Notes: generated by a model from the letters alone, not told the origin. Positions 17,036 through 25,421 are shown, counted from the stretch's first letter. The stretch: DNA of 64,000 nt from an uncultured Porphyromonadaceae bacterium (GCA_902495075.1 CABUVO010000001.1:124001-188000); one strand, 5' to 3'. Numbers and translations: made by a program.

Positions 17036-17090
17036 TTGATAAGGTAATAGCCTCGGCTGTATATGCTCCAGCCTTATCAAACCTTATCAA
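17036..17090. repeat. Three copies of TTGATAAGG / CCTTATCAA ahead of the ERF gene
   Basis: TTGATAAGG at 17036-17044 and its reverse complement CCTTATCAA at 17072-17080 and 17082-17090. A related GATAAGG is at 16344-16350 in the switch region. They sit in the 91-bp gap before the ERF gene and could be operators or a transcript hairpin. Confidence 0.5.
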
Positions 17091-17121
17091 AGTTACTAAT
17101 ATGCAAATAAAGTTTTTAACC

Positions 17122-17784
17122 ATGTCAGAAGAAAAGACGGTTGTCCCTGCCATCTACGGCGCTCTCGCCGCAATCATGCAGGAAACCAAAGCCATCGCCA
17201 AGACCGAGAAAAATAACGGTCAGAACTTCATGTTCCGTGGCATTGACAATGTGATGAATGGTCTCCACGACCTGTTCGCCAAGCACGGTGTCCTCGTTCT
17301 TGATGAGGTGTTGGACTACACTGTTACCGAAAAGGTAACTGAGAAAGTCTACAACGGAAACAGAACAACCTCCATCCTCTATTACACGCGAGCTAAAATC
17401 AGATTCCACTTCCTTGCCGCCGACGGCTCGGAGGTTACTACCACCAATGTCGGCGAAGCAATGGACTCCGGCGACAAGGGAATGAACAAGGCTATGAGTG
17501 CTGCCCTAAAGTATGCGCTCCTGCACATGTTCCTCATTCCTACCGCAGAGGAGAAAGACCCCGATGCTTCCACGCCCCCGGAGACACGCCCGAAGACCAT
17601 CGCAGAAATCGCAGATTCGTTAGATCCGCAGAAGGACGGAGTGCTGAAAGAAGCCCTGTCTCAAATCGTAGCCGCCACTGATAAGGATTCGCTGATGAAT
17701 GTCTGGAAAAGTTTCTCCGACCTCCAGACTAACCCGATGTTCACACAGTGTATGTCTTGCAGAAGAAAGGAGCTTGGCTTATGA
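17122..17784 (+). CDS. ERF family single-strand annealing recombinase
   Basis: Promotes annealing of complementary single strands in phage recombination (ERF family, named for phage P22 Erf). The start at 17122 (MSEEKTVVPAIYGALAAIMQ) is preferred; the frame is open further upstream, but that region carries the inverted repeats. The ERF core is visible as FMFRGIDNVMNGLHDLFAKHGV, a beta-rich segment with RAKIRFHF, and GEAMDSGDKGMNKAMSAALKYALLHMFLIP. The C-terminal 70 residues are a typical variable tail. It is followed in an ATGA overlap by a PD-(D/E)XK nuclease, which together would make an exonuclease/annealing pair like lambda Exo/Beta. Confidence 0.85.
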   Translation: MSEEKTVVPAIYGALAAIMQETKAIAKTEKNNGQNFMFRGIDNVMNGLHDLFAKHGVLVLDEVLDYTVTEKVTEKVYNGNRTTSILYYTRAKIRFHFLAADGSEVTTTNVGEAMDSGDKGMNKAMSAALKYALLHMFLIPTAEEKDPDASTPPETRPKTIAEIADSLDPQKDGVLKEALSQIVAATDKDSLMNVWKSFSDLQTNPMFTQCMSCRRKELGL

Positions 17785-18392
17785 GTGAGAGCAAGAAGAT
17801 TCAGTTGGCGCAGTCCGCTGTCGTATTCAATGAGGTGGACCACACCTATAATTATCTTGGCTCATTCCTGTCTGGAGTTACGAGCCTTCTGCACCGCACC
17901 CTCTTTGCCGACAAGTATAACGGCATTTCCAAAGAAGTCCTCGCCAAAGCAGCGGACTACGGTCATAACATCCATGAACAGATAGAGCTTGTAGATACGC
18001 TCGGTGTCGAAAGTCAGACCCCGGCGGTTCAGGCATACTTGCAGATGAAGGCTGACCTCGGACTAACGACCCTCGCTAATGAGTATCTCGTTTCCGATGA
18101 AAGCTACATCGCAAGTTCCATAGACATTATCTTCGATGATTTGACCCTCGCCGACATCAAGACAACCTCTCGGCTCGATATGGAATATCTATCGTGGCAG
18201 TTGTCGATGTACGCCTATCTGTTCGAGCGTCAGAATCCCGGACTGAAAGTGCCGAGACTGCTCGCAATTTGGCTTCCGAAACCCCAGTACGGGAAGCCCA
18301 ACATCATAGAGGTTCCTCGCAAGTCGTTGGATGCCCTCAAAGTTCTCATCGCCTGGGATAAGTCAATAACATCACAATACACCAACCATTAA
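17781..18392 (+). CDS. PD-(D/E)XK nuclease (RecB/YqaJ-like)
   Basis: Probable 5'-3' exonuclease partner of the ERF protein. The start ATG overlaps the ERF stop (ATGA), indicating translational coupling. The nuclease core shows a Glu in GHNIHEQIELVD, the SSIDIIFDDLTLADIKTT strand pair, in which D-x-I-x-F...LADIKT gives the Asp and the D-x-K catalytic residues, then YLSWQLSMYAYLFE (QxxxY-like motif). 203 aa is usual for phage exonucleases of this fold. Confidence 0.75.
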   Translation: MSESKKIQLAQSAVVFNEVDHTYNYLGSFLSGVTSLLHRTLFADKYNGISKEVLAKAADYGHNIHEQIELVDTLGVESQTPAVQAYLQMKADLGLTTLANEYLVSDESYIASSIDIIFDDLTLADIKTTSRLDMEYLSWQLSMYAYLFERQNPGLKVPRLLAIWLPKPQYGKPNIIEVPRKSLDALKVLIAWDKSITSQYTNH

Positions 18393-18403
18393 AAGAAAGA
18401 AGA

Positions 18404-18880
18404 ATGGCAAACACAATCATCGGGCAGATTGCTTCAATCGGACCCACACAGAGCCTCGTCGCTAAGAACAGTGGAAACTCGTTCCAAAAGCGCGACATCG
18501 TAATCAACGTCCGTCGTTTCGACCCGAACACAGGCGAGCCTGTAACTGACTGGGAGAACACTCCCAAGCTCTCGTTCATGGGAGACAAGTGCCGCGACCT
18601 CGACCGCTTCCAAGTCGGTCAGATGGTAGTGATCTCCTTCGACCTTCAGGGGCGCAAGTACACCAACGCAAACAACGAGACGGACATCATCACTGAAGCT
18701 CGCCCCTACAAGATAGAGTTGTATGGTCAGCGAACCTCACAACCCACGGTACAGCCCGCCGTTGCACCTGCTCAGGCACAGCCTCAGTATCCCCAGAAGG
18801 ATCATTCAATGCCGCAGGCTCAGGCGCAGACCCAGTATCCGCAACAGCCGCAAGGCTTCAACAATCCCTTCCCAGACTAA
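18404..18880 (+). CDS. SSB-like OB-fold protein (DUF3127)
   Basis: A 158-aa protein whose first 110 residues match the Bacteroidetes DUF3127 pattern, an OB fold related to single-stranded DNA-binding proteins: NSFQKRDIVINV, then LSFMGDKCRDLDRFQVGQ and VVISFDLQGRKY. A Gln/Pro-rich disordered tail follows and ends in NNPFPD, similar to the acidic tip of SSB that recruits partner proteins. Its place among ERF, nuclease and helicase genes supports a role in coating single strands during phage replication and recombination. Confidence 0.75.
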   Translation: MANTIIGQIASIGPTQSLVAKNSGNSFQKRDIVINVRRFDPNTGEPVTDWENTPKLSFMGDKCRDLDRFQVGQMVVISFDLQGRKYTNANNETDIITEARPYKIELYGQRTSQPTVQPAVAPAQAQPQYPQKDHSMPQAQAQTQYPQQPQGFNNPFPD

Positions 18881-18887
18881 GTAAGGT

Positions 18888-19328
18888 ATGCTCTACAACT
18901 GCTCCAATCCGTTAGATAAGGCCAACTTCTTGGAGAGAGCGAAACTGCTTGCCGAGAGAGGCGATGTAGTGGAGATGAAAACCAAGAAGCAGAGGTCTTT
19001 GAAACAGTCTGCCTATCTGCACTGCCTGTTCGATTATTTCGGATGCCAGTATGGAGAAAGTGGCTCATACGTCAAGGAGGAGTATTTCAAGAAATTGGTC
19101 AACCCCGACATATTCGTAGTGAGTGAAGGGGTTGACCGATTCACTGGAAGACAGCATTACCAGTTGAGATCAACGGCGGACCTCACTACGGAAGAAATGT
19201 CAATCTGCATTGACAGGTTTCGTGATTGGTCCTCGAAGGAAGCCGGGATTTATCTCCCCACAGCCGCAGAAGGTGCGTTATTGCGCCTATGTGAAATAGA
19301 AATATCCAAAGCGCAGAGATATTTATGA
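18888..19328 (+). CDS. NinB/Orf-like recombination protein
   Basis: A 146-aa protein with a basic KTKKQRSLKQSAYLHCLFDY segment near the N-terminus and the C-terminal LTTEEMSICIDRFRDWSSKE helix. Both resemble the NinB/Orf family, which replaces RecFOR functions in phage recombination. Assignment rests on pattern and context. The last four bases overlap the start of the helicase gene (ATGA). Confidence 0.55.
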   Translation: MLYNCSNPLDKANFLERAKLLAERGDVVEMKTKKQRSLKQSAYLHCLFDYFGCQYGESGSYVKEEYFKKLVNPDIFVVSEGVDRFTGRQHYQLRSTADLTTEEMSICIDRFRDWSSKEAGIYLPTAAEGALLRLCEIEISKAQRYL

Positions 19329-20755
19329 TTTATACCCTTAGAGATTATCAGCAAGAGTCGAGCGATGCGGCAGCCAGTTTCTTTCAGACCAAGAATGACA
19401 GGAACGGATTGCTTGTGTTGCCTACGGGCGCAGGTAAGTCGCTCGTCATTGCCGATATAGCCTTTCGGTTAGGGGCACCGCTACTGGTGTTGCAACCCAG
19501 CCGGGAAATCCTCTCTCAGAATTACGCCAAGTTAAGAAGCTACGGAGTTGAAGACTGCTCCATCTATTCAGCCTCACTCAATAGCAAGAAGATAAGCCGG
19601 ATTACTTTCGCCACCATCGGAAGCATCATGGCTCATATCGACGATTTCGACCACTTCAAGTATATCATAGTTGACGAAGCTCATTGTGTTAATGCCAGTC
19701 AGGGACAGTACAAGCAGTTCTTCGACAAGGTAAAGCGGAAGATTCTCGGACTGACTGCCACCCCTTATCGGCTCTCCGCTGCCTTACAATATTTAGATAA
19801 AGACGGCAAGCAAGTGTTTAGACCGAAAGAACCGCGAGTTAATGATGCTTTTGAAAGGCAGATAAAACAAATGGATAGAGATGCCAAATTATCGGCTTCC
19901 CCCGGATTGTTTCAAGATAATTCAGTACGCTCTCCAGTTGTAATTACTCCAGAATTATCAGCATACATTGAAGAGAAGAAGGATTACACGAAACGGAATA
20001 TTGAATTTGAGAATCATCTTCTCGACGGCTCAATAGCCCAAGAGAATAAGTGCATTCTGAAATTCCTCACTCGCACTCGTCCGAGGGTGTTCCATGACGT
20101 TGTGTATCAGGTTGACATCTCCACCCTATTAAGCCGAGGCTATCTCGCAGTTGTTGATTACTTCGACCTCTCCATAGTTGACCAGTCGAAGCTCCGCAGA
20201 AATTCGACCGGAATGGACTTCGATGACAAGTCATTGTTCAGCGAGTTCAAGCAGACCAATTTCGGCGACTACCTGTTGAGCATCGTTCAAAGGCTCCTTC
20301 ATCCCAAAGACGGCAAACCCCGACGGGGCATACTGGTATTCACGAAGTATCTTGAAGAATGTGAGGCACTGGTCAAACGGTTGCCCTCATGTAGCCTTGT
20401 CAGCGGAAGCACACCAAAGAAGGAGCGAGACGAAATCATCGAAAATTTCAAGCTCGGATGTATTGATGTCCTTGTCAATGTAGGAGTGCTGACGACTGGA
20501 TTTGACTATCCGGAACTTGACACGGTTGTAATGGCACGCCCCACAATGTCGCTGGCTCTGTACTATCAGATAATCGGTCGTGGCATCCGTCCTCATCCTT
20601 CCAAGAAGTCCCTTTGGTTCGTCGATTTATGTGGAAACATAAAGAGGTTTGGCAAAGTCGAGGACTTGCATCTCGCAGAGCCTAACCCCGGCGAATACAT
20701 CATCACTGGCTGTGCCGAAGGTGCCACGAAACAGCTTACTAACATTTACTTTTAA
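19325..20755 (+). CDS. DEAD/DEAH-box superfamily 2 helicase
   Basis: ATP-dependent helicase. Motifs: Q-like TLRDYQQESSD at the N-terminus, Walker A LLVLPTGAGKSLVI (about 31-44), DEAH-type Walker B IIVDEAHCVN, motif III LTATPYRL, and C-terminal motifs VLVNVGVLTTGFDYPELD (V) and YYQIIGRGIRPHP (VI). Between motif III and the second RecA domain there is an insertion of about 90 residues (about 158-250). Very similar helicases sit in Bacteroides phage replication modules next to VRR-NUC genes. Start ATG overlaps the previous stop. Confidence 0.9.
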   Translation: MIYTLRDYQQESSDAAASFFQTKNDRNGLLVLPTGAGKSLVIADIAFRLGAPLLVLQPSREILSQNYAKLRSYGVEDCSIYSASLNSKKISRITFATIGSIMAHIDDFDHFKYIIVDEAHCVNASQGQYKQFFDKVKRKILGLTATPYRLSAALQYLDKDGKQVFRPKEPRVNDAFERQIKQMDRDAKLSASPGLFQDNSVRSPVVITPELSAYIEEKKDYTKRNIEFENHLLDGSIAQENKCILKFLTRTRPRVFHDVVYQVDISTLLSRGYLAVVDYFDLSIVDQSKLRRNSTGMDFDDKSLFSEFKQTNFGDYLLSIVQRLLHPKDGKPRRGILVFTKYLEECEALVKRLPSCSLVSGSTPKKERDEIIENFKLGCIDVLVNVGVLTTGFDYPELDTVVMARPTMSLALYYQIIGRGIRPHPSKKSLWFVDLCGNIKRFGKVEDLHLAEPNPGEYIITGCAEGATKQLTNIYF

Positions 20756-20760
20756 TTGCA

Positions 20761-21210
20761 ATGGGAAAAGTCAGTAAATACGATAAGATGGTGCTGGACT
20801 CTATCATCAGCGGTATTCCGTTGACGAAGGATCAGTATAAGAAGATTACTCACGCAAAGAAATCAGAAGCCGACATTCAGAAGGAGTGCATCGACTGGTT
20901 CAAGGAATATCATCCCCAGTTGTGGAGTGATGGTGTATTGTACCACATCCCGAATGAAGGCAAGCGAAGCGGTCGCAACGGTCGTGGTCTTGTTCTGACC
21001 GGACTGGTGTGTGGCGTCGCAGACCTTTGCCTCGCTGTCGGCAGGCACGGGTTCCATGCTCTGTATATAGAGATGAAGAAGGACGGCACATATCAGCGCC
21101 CATCGCAGAAGCAGTGGGAAGCCGGGATAACAAAGCACGGCAACAAGTATGTGGTGTGTCGGTCGAAGGATGAGTTTTCACAGATAGTTGACGAATATTT
21201 ATCTGATTAG
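20761..21210 (+). CDS. VRR-NUC domain nuclease
   Basis: A 149-aa PD-(D/E)XK nuclease of the VRR-NUC type, which cleaves branched DNA such as Holliday junctions or flaps. Visible: the EADIQKECIDWF helix, the HIPNEGKRSGRNG segment, the GVADLCLAV Asp strand, and the catalytic ALYIEMKKDG (E-x-K), then QKQWEAGITKHG. It lies 5 nt after the helicase gene. Stand-alone VRR-NUC proteins are usual in phage genomes. Confidence 0.88.
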   Translation: MGKVSKYDKMVLDSIISGIPLTKDQYKKITHAKKSEADIQKECIDWFKEYHPQLWSDGVLYHIPNEGKRSGRNGRGLVLTGLVCGVADLCLAVGRHGFHALYIEMKKDGTYQRPSQKQWEAGITKHGNKYVVCRSKDEFSQIVDEYLSD

Positions 21211-21212
21211 CC

Positions 21213-22190
21213 ATGAATCCCTGTGTCAAGTTCTTTCGGAACATCGTTGAGTGGAAATGGTTCCATGTTCCCGAAATGGTTCAGCTTATAATGTACTTCG
21301 TATGTAAGGCTGACCATGAGCCGTATTATGTCGATGGAGTTCTGATTGAGCGTGGAATGGTCTGCATCCCTCGCCGGGAGATATGTTCCGAGCTTGCAAT
21401 CAAGGAGCAGACCTATAAGACTTGCATCAAGAGGCTGATCAATGATAAGAAGATAGCGACCTCGAATGAATTGTTCAGGACAGCGGTCATTTCTGTTCTG
21501 AACTTCTCCCGATATGTCGTTGAAGAACAGTCTGACACACAAACCCCATCTATACCGAATGAAAAGCCGCAGACTAAGCCACAGTCAGCCACAGCTCCAT
21601 TTGAGACCGATGACGAGCCGCCGATTGAAGATGCCGTTATTGTCGGCGATACCCTGTTCCCCGGCATAGCTGCCCCCGATGATAAACCCGAAAGCAAGCC
21701 TAAGAAAAAGCCGGAGGTCGATTGTGATTTCATAGTGAAGCTCTATCACGACCGATGTCCGTCGTTGCCGAGGGTTCTCAAACTGACCGATAAGCGAAGG
21801 ATGAAGATAAGAGTTCGCTTTGAGGAAATGAAGTTCAACTACGAAACCTTGCAAGAGGTGTTCGACAAATGTGAAGCCTCCTTCTTCATGAGAGGCGATA
21901 ATAACAGAGGCTGGAAAGCAGATTTTGACTGGATATTTACCAATTCGCAAAACTGGGTCAAGGTGCTTGAAGGCAAGTATGACAACCAACCAAATAAAAT
22001 GTATAATGCACAACATGGAACAGCTTCCATCCTCTCGACAGCAGTCGGGTATGGTACAACGCAATCAGAACGAAATGCCGCTAACAGCGCTCGTCAAAAG
22101 TGTGATATCCTCAGTACGCTCGCAAAGTGTCAGCAGGACTACGACGCCGGAAATCTCCCAGCGCTCACTGGCGTTGAGGAAAAGCTATAA
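21213..22190 (+). CDS. Replication-initiation-like protein with N-terminal winged helix
   Basis: A 325-aa protein. Residues 1-105 (FFRNIVEWKWFHVPEMVQLI, RGMVCIPRREICSEL and KTCIKRLINDKKIAT) resemble the winged-helix N-terminal domain of phage DnaD/O-type replication proteins. A proline-rich linker (about 106-165) leads to a helical domain with FIVKLYHDRCPSLP and GWKADFDWIFTNSQNWVKVLEGKY, which recurs at the end of DnaD-like initiators. The last 50 residues overlap the next gene. Position after helicase and nuclease genes supports a role in loading the replisome. Confidence 0.65.
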   Translation: MNPCVKFFRNIVEWKWFHVPEMVQLIMYFVCKADHEPYYVDGVLIERGMVCIPRREICSELAIKEQTYKTCIKRLINDKKIATSNELFRTAVISVLNFSRYVVEEQSDTQTPSIPNEKPQTKPQSATAPFETDDEPPIEDAVIVGDTLFPGIAAPDDKPESKPKKKPEVDCDFIVKLYHDRCPSLPRVLKLTDKRRMKIRVRFEEMKFNYETLQEVFDKCEASFFMRGDNNRGWKADFDWIFTNSQNWVKVLEGKYDNQPNKMYNAQHGTASILSTAVGYGTTQSERNAANSARQKCDILSTLAKCQQDYDAGNLPALTGVEEKL

Positions 22191-23001
22191 CATCATCCAA
22201 ATAACGGAGGCTTACAACCCCGACATTCAAGTTCATGTCGCCGCAGTGAACGATGTGTACCTGCTCTACAACCAAAAGAAAACGCCCACGCTCCGTATGC
22301 TTGAACAGGCGTATGGTCAGGAGTATGCAAGCCGGGTATGGATAAAGACGCAACTGGTCATCCTCAATGATTTCGTAGGTGTCAAGAATAAGCTCGAAGA
22401 TTTTCAGATCAATCCCCTCTGCGACCAGATTCTCGTTGAGTATGGCGGTCTGAACCTACTGGAGTTCTGTCTGTTCATGGCAAGGCTCCGTTCCGGCAAG
22501 TATGAGCAGTTCTATGGCTCTGTTGACCCGATGCTCATTCTCAAATCGTTGGAGGAGTTCATGGATGACCGCCGTGAAGACATTAACAGGAATGTCATGG
22601 AACAGGAGCGGAAAGAACGGGAGCGCAAGGATGCCGAGGCAGAGGCATATCGACAGGCGATGATAGAGAGCTACCACAAAAGAATCCCCAATTCGGATAC
22701 CGATAAAGCCCCGGTGGATTTTCCCGAATACAACTGGGGGTGTCTCTACAAGCTCACAGATGATGAGTTGAAGGTCGCTCTCGTCAGGGTTGCCGAGATG
22801 AGAAAGGAAGCAGGCAAAAAGAAGCCGGATAAGCCCTCCGGGATTGTCGGCAACATCGCCTCCACCATCTCCACCGCCCTCGGATTTAAGAGCAGTAAAA
22901 GCAGCCTCAATCCTTTCGGGATAATCAGCGACATCCGTCACTATGTTGAAGAAGTAATCAAGTCAAGGTCCGAAATCGTCCCTGCACAGAGCAAAAGCTA
23001 A
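22015..23001 (+). CDS. Hypothetical phage protein (DUF6633-like)
   Basis: About 328 aa from the ATG at 22015 (MEQLPSSRQQ). That start overlaps the previous gene by 176 bp in another frame; ATGs at 22051 and 22075 are alternatives. The core SLALRKSYNIIQITEAYNPD, VNDVYLLYNQKKTPTLRML and LVEYGGLNLLEFCLFMARLR recurs in Bacteroidales phages as an uncharacterised family that I associate, with limited certainty, with DUF6633. A Lys/Glu-rich coiled coil (about 215-245) and a C-terminal tail follow. Helical, cytoplasmic, function unknown; last gene of the first early operon. Confidence 0.65.
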   Translation: MEQLPSSRQQSGMVQRNQNEMPLTALVKSVISSVRSQSVSRTTTPEISQRSLALRKSYNIIQITEAYNPDIQVHVAAVNDVYLLYNQKKTPTLRMLEQAYGQEYASRVWIKTQLVILNDFVGVKNKLEDFQINPLCDQILVEYGGLNLLEFCLFMARLRSGKYEQFYGSVDPMLILKSLEEFMDDRREDINRNVMEQERKERERKDAEAEAYRQAMIESYHKRIPNSDTDKAPVDFPEYNWGCLYKLTDDELKVALVRVAEMRKEAGKKKPDKPSGIVGNIASTISTALGFKSSKSSLNPFGIISDIRHYVEEVIKSRSEIVPAQSKS

Positions 23002-23040
23002 ATATTGATTTTGCTCAAAAATATTGCGCAAGACTCCGAA

Positions 23041-23088
23041 AATAAATGAGTTATGATTTTCGCATATCAAAATTATTGGCTAACTTTA
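23041..23088 (+). promoter_or_regulatory. Repeated promoter module, copy 1
   Basis: One of five similar modules. An ATAAATGA/TTAT dyad-like box (23042-23053) is followed by TTTTCG (ending 23062), an 18-nt spacer, and TAACTTTA (23081-23088), then CAGTAG. It drives the small genes starting at 23129. Confidence 0.65.
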
Positions 23089-23128
23089 CAGTAGAAAAAT
23101 TAAAAATAACACATCAAAGTCAAAGAAG

Positions 23129-23290
23129 ATGAAAGCATTTGTATTCCTCATCAACGGTAGCTATGAATCAGTAATCAGCACTAATCAGCGTCAGGCTGAA
23201 AAAGATATGTGCGATAAATGTATCGCCGCGTTTGCAAGCGTAGCCCTCGCAGATAAGTTCGCTGAAATGATGAACAACGGTAGCAAGTAA
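23129..23290 (+). CDS. Small phage protein, 53 aa
   Basis: A short ORF (MKAFVFLINGSYESVISTNQ onward) that starts after a repeated promoter module and the AAAGAAGATG leader ending shared with other prophage genes, which is the main reason to call it. The predicted product is a short beta strand plus an alanine-rich helix (CIAAFASVALADKFAEMM). Stop 5 nt before the next gene. Function unknown. Confidence 0.6.
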   Translation: MKAFVFLINGSYESVISTNQRQAEKDMCDKCIAAFASVALADKFAEMMNNGSK

Positions 23291-23295
23291 TAGCT

Positions 23296-23589
23296 ATGAA
23301 GAAGATTCGATTGAAAGTCCGGGTACTCGACCGCATCACTCACGAAGAAGTTGAGGTCGTAGTAACAAGGTCCATCTCCGAAAGCCTCGCCAACGCCATA
23401 GTCGCCGAGATAGGAGATGGAGATAAAGAATACTGGAAGCAAGAGCGCTCCGGCCACGGGGACGATGACAGCAACCTTGATATAGTATCTCCCTTGAGAG
23501 ACCAGGAGAGGTTTCACATCAACCCCCAGTTTCACATCATAGAAGATAACGACGCAGACGGAATTGTCCTCTGCGGTTTCAGCAGTTGA
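23296..23589 (+). CDS. Hypothetical phage protein
   Basis: A 97-aa protein in the same unit as the 53-aa gene upstream. A basic beta-strand start (MKKIRLKVRVLDRITHEEV) is followed by a helix (SISESLANAIVAEIG) and an acidic C-terminal half (IIEDNDADGIVLCGFSS). The stop codon lies inside the hairpin of leader repeat copy 2. No family recognised. Confidence 0.65.
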   Translation: MKKIRLKVRVLDRITHEEVEVVVTRSISESLANAIVAEIGDGDKEYWKQERSGHGDDDSNLDIVSPLRDQERFHINPQFHIIEDNDADGIVLCGFSS

Positions 23590-23607
23590 TCTGCTTATAT
23601 GCAAATA
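23590..23607 (+). repeat. Leader repeat, copy 2 (18-mer)
   Basis: Exact copy of TCTGCTTATATGCAAATA. AGCAG (23581-23585) pairs with CTGCT (23591-23595) to form the preceding hairpin. It leads the PcfK-like gene. Confidence 0.6.
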
Positions 23608-23627
23608 AAGAAAACCTAAAAAAGAAG

Positions 23628-24098
23628 ATGAGTAATAAAGTATCGCAGTCCTTCAAGGACACAATCAAGGCGTACCTCGACCAGAGGGCGCAGTCGGACC
23701 CACTGTTCGCAGCCTCATACTCAAAAGAAGGCAAGAACATAGATGAGTGCTGTAACTACATCGTTCAGGAAGTTCAGAAGATGAGCGTCAACGGACTCGC
23801 AGATGATGAAGTATTCGGGCTGGCGGTCCATTACTACGACGAGGATGACCTCGGCACCATCAAAGCCGCCAACTGCAAGGTTGTAGTGAACCACACAGTT
23901 GAGCTTACCGAAGAAGAAAAAGAGAAGGCTCGCAAGGAAGCATACGACCAGTTCCAAAAAGAGGAGGTCGCCAAGCTCCGATCGCAGAAGAAAGAACCCG
24001 AAGAAAAGGAGAAGAAGAAAGCGTCGGCAAAACCGAAGCCGGAGCCTGCATTCGAGAGTCCGTCCTTATTTGATTTCGGCGATGAAGGCGAGGAATAA
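23628..24098 (+). CDS. PcfK-like / AcrIIA9 family protein
   Basis: A 156-aa protein starting at 23628 (MSNKVSQSFKDTIKAYLDQR). The pattern of FAASYSKEGKNIDECCNYIV, MSVNGLADDEVFGLAVHYYDEDD and a Lys/Glu-rich tail ending in FESPSLFDFGDEGEE matches PcfK-like proteins of Bacteroidales mobile elements. To my knowledge this is the family in which the Cas9 inhibitor AcrIIA9 was found. PcfK was first named from a conjugative plasmid. It overlaps the following PcfJ-like gene by 17 bp, the usual pair. Whether this copy inhibits Cas9 cannot be judged from sequence alone. Confidence 0.78.
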   Translation: MSNKVSQSFKDTIKAYLDQRAQSDPLFAASYSKEGKNIDECCNYIVQEVQKMSVNGLADDEVFGLAVHYYDEDDLGTIKAANCKVVVNHTVELTEEEKEKARKEAYDQFQKEEVAKLRSQKKEPEEKEKKKASAKPKPEPAFESPSLFDFGDEGEE

Positions 24099-25386
24099 GT
24101 ATCAGGAGAAGATAGTGGAGCTTTCCCATAGGCTCCCTGCTCCTACGAAGCATCATATGGAATATGCCAAAAGCCACATATTTCCGCTACTGGCATATCG
24201 CAATAAGAAGAAAGGCTGGTGTACCCACTGCGGTAAGGCGTTGCAGTTCGACCCTAAGTCCAAGTCAAAGTATATCGTATGTCCTCACTGTGGCAAGCGA
24301 CTGGAGATAGAAAGCCGTTCCGACCGAAAGTACACGTTTCGTGCCTATTTCACGACGCTCTGCACCATAGGAGGCTTTCAGGTTGTCCGGCATTTCTTCT
24401 GCACCAAGAGAATCCACAAAGGACTGGAGCCGGAGTATGAATACTGCGAGGTAGTTCAGAACTGGATAGATCCCAATGGTAAGGAGACGATACTGGCTCG
24501 CTCGACCATTCCTTTCACTGGTTACTATGATTACTGGAACTGGAACAGTGATTTGTCAATCAAGGTTCGCCGAGGGTACTACTCAATGTATTACTCTCGC
24601 TATGATATAGCCAACACAGTTGTATATCCTCATGCCGGATTGTTGAAGGAGGTCCGGCGCAATGGCATCAAATCGCTGAAAGATTTCGATGGCCTTCCCG
24701 CCAACAAACTAATCGCGTCTGTTCTTGCTGACAGGCAGACTGAATTGCTTGTGAAGCACCATCAGAAGGAATTACTCATTCACAAGATTCGCGGTAGTTA
24801 CCATCTCGTCGAAAGTCTCAAACACCCCGAAGCCATCCGCATTGCCTGTCGGCACCGCTATATCGTACAGGATGCTACCATGTGGCTCGACTACCTCGAC
24901 CTGTTGGAGCATTTCGGCTTAGACCTCCATAACCCCCATTACGTTTGCCCGATGAACCTGCATGAAGCCCATGACAGGCTTCTCATCCGCAAGAACCGTG
25001 AGGATGCAAAAGCCAAGAGAGAACAGGACATCAAGGAAGCCCACAAGTACGAGAAGATGTATAAGAAAGCAAAGTCCGGCTTCTTCGGCATCGTCTTCGG
25101 AGATGACAAAATAGTGATCAGTGTCGTTCAGTCCGTAGAAGAAATGGCAATCGAAGGAGAGGAAATGCACCACTGCGTATTTGCCTGTAAGTATTTCAGC
25201 AAGGCGAAGTCCCTCATCCTCTCGGCAAAGGACAAGGACGGCAACCGCATAGAGACGATAGAGGTCAATCTTGACACGTTTCAGGTAGTCCAGAGCCGAG
25301 GTGTCTGCAACAAGAACTCGGCATATCACGACCGCATATTGAAGCTGATGGAAGATAATATGCACCTTATTAGAAAAGCAGCATAA
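24082..25386 (+). CDS. PcfJ-like protein
   Basis: A 434-aa protein. The ATG at 24082 (MKARNKYQEKIVELSH) is preferred over the upstream frame, whose lysine/arginine-only sequence is a shadow of the PcfK tail. Features: two zinc-ribbon knuckles (CTHCGKALQFD and CPHCGKRLEIE, about residues 48-80), a central helical region, and the PcfJ core near the C-terminus (GDDKIVISVVQSVEEMAIEG, MHHCVFACKYFSKAKSLIL, IETIEVNLDTFQVVQSRG). PcfJ proteins always accompany PcfK; the role is unknown, though the Cys/His pattern suggests nucleic acid binding. Confidence 0.8.
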   Translation: MKARNKYQEKIVELSHRLPAPTKHHMEYAKSHIFPLLAYRNKKKGWCTHCGKALQFDPKSKSKYIVCPHCGKRLEIESRSDRKYTFRAYFTTLCTIGGFQVVRHFFCTKRIHKGLEPEYEYCEVVQNWIDPNGKETILARSTIPFTGYYDYWNWNSDLSIKVRRGYYSMYYSRYDIANTVVYPHAGLLKEVRRNGIKSLKDFDGLPANKLIASVLADRQTELLVKHHQKELLIHKIRGSYHLVESLKHPEAIRIACRHRYIVQDATMWLDYLDLLEHFGLDLHNPHYVCPMNLHEAHDRLLIRKNREDAKAKREQDIKEAHKYEKMYKKAKSGFFGIVFGDDKIVISVVQSVEEMAIEGEEMHHCVFACKYFSKAKSLILSAKDKDGNRIETIEVNLDTFQVVQSRGVCNKNSAYHDRILKLMEDNMHLIRKAA

Positions 25387-25421
25387 GTTATTTACATTTA
25401 GGTTATTATGCGTCAGAAATA

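Noticed and set aside
21925..22014. Upstream extension of the DUF6633-like gene
   Set aside because: Residues before 22015 have no conserved look and would deepen the overlap with the previous gene.
23899..24081. Lys/Arg-only upstream extension of PcfJ
   Set aside because: It is the +1 frame of the acidic PcfK tail; the ATG at 24082 gives the normal start.
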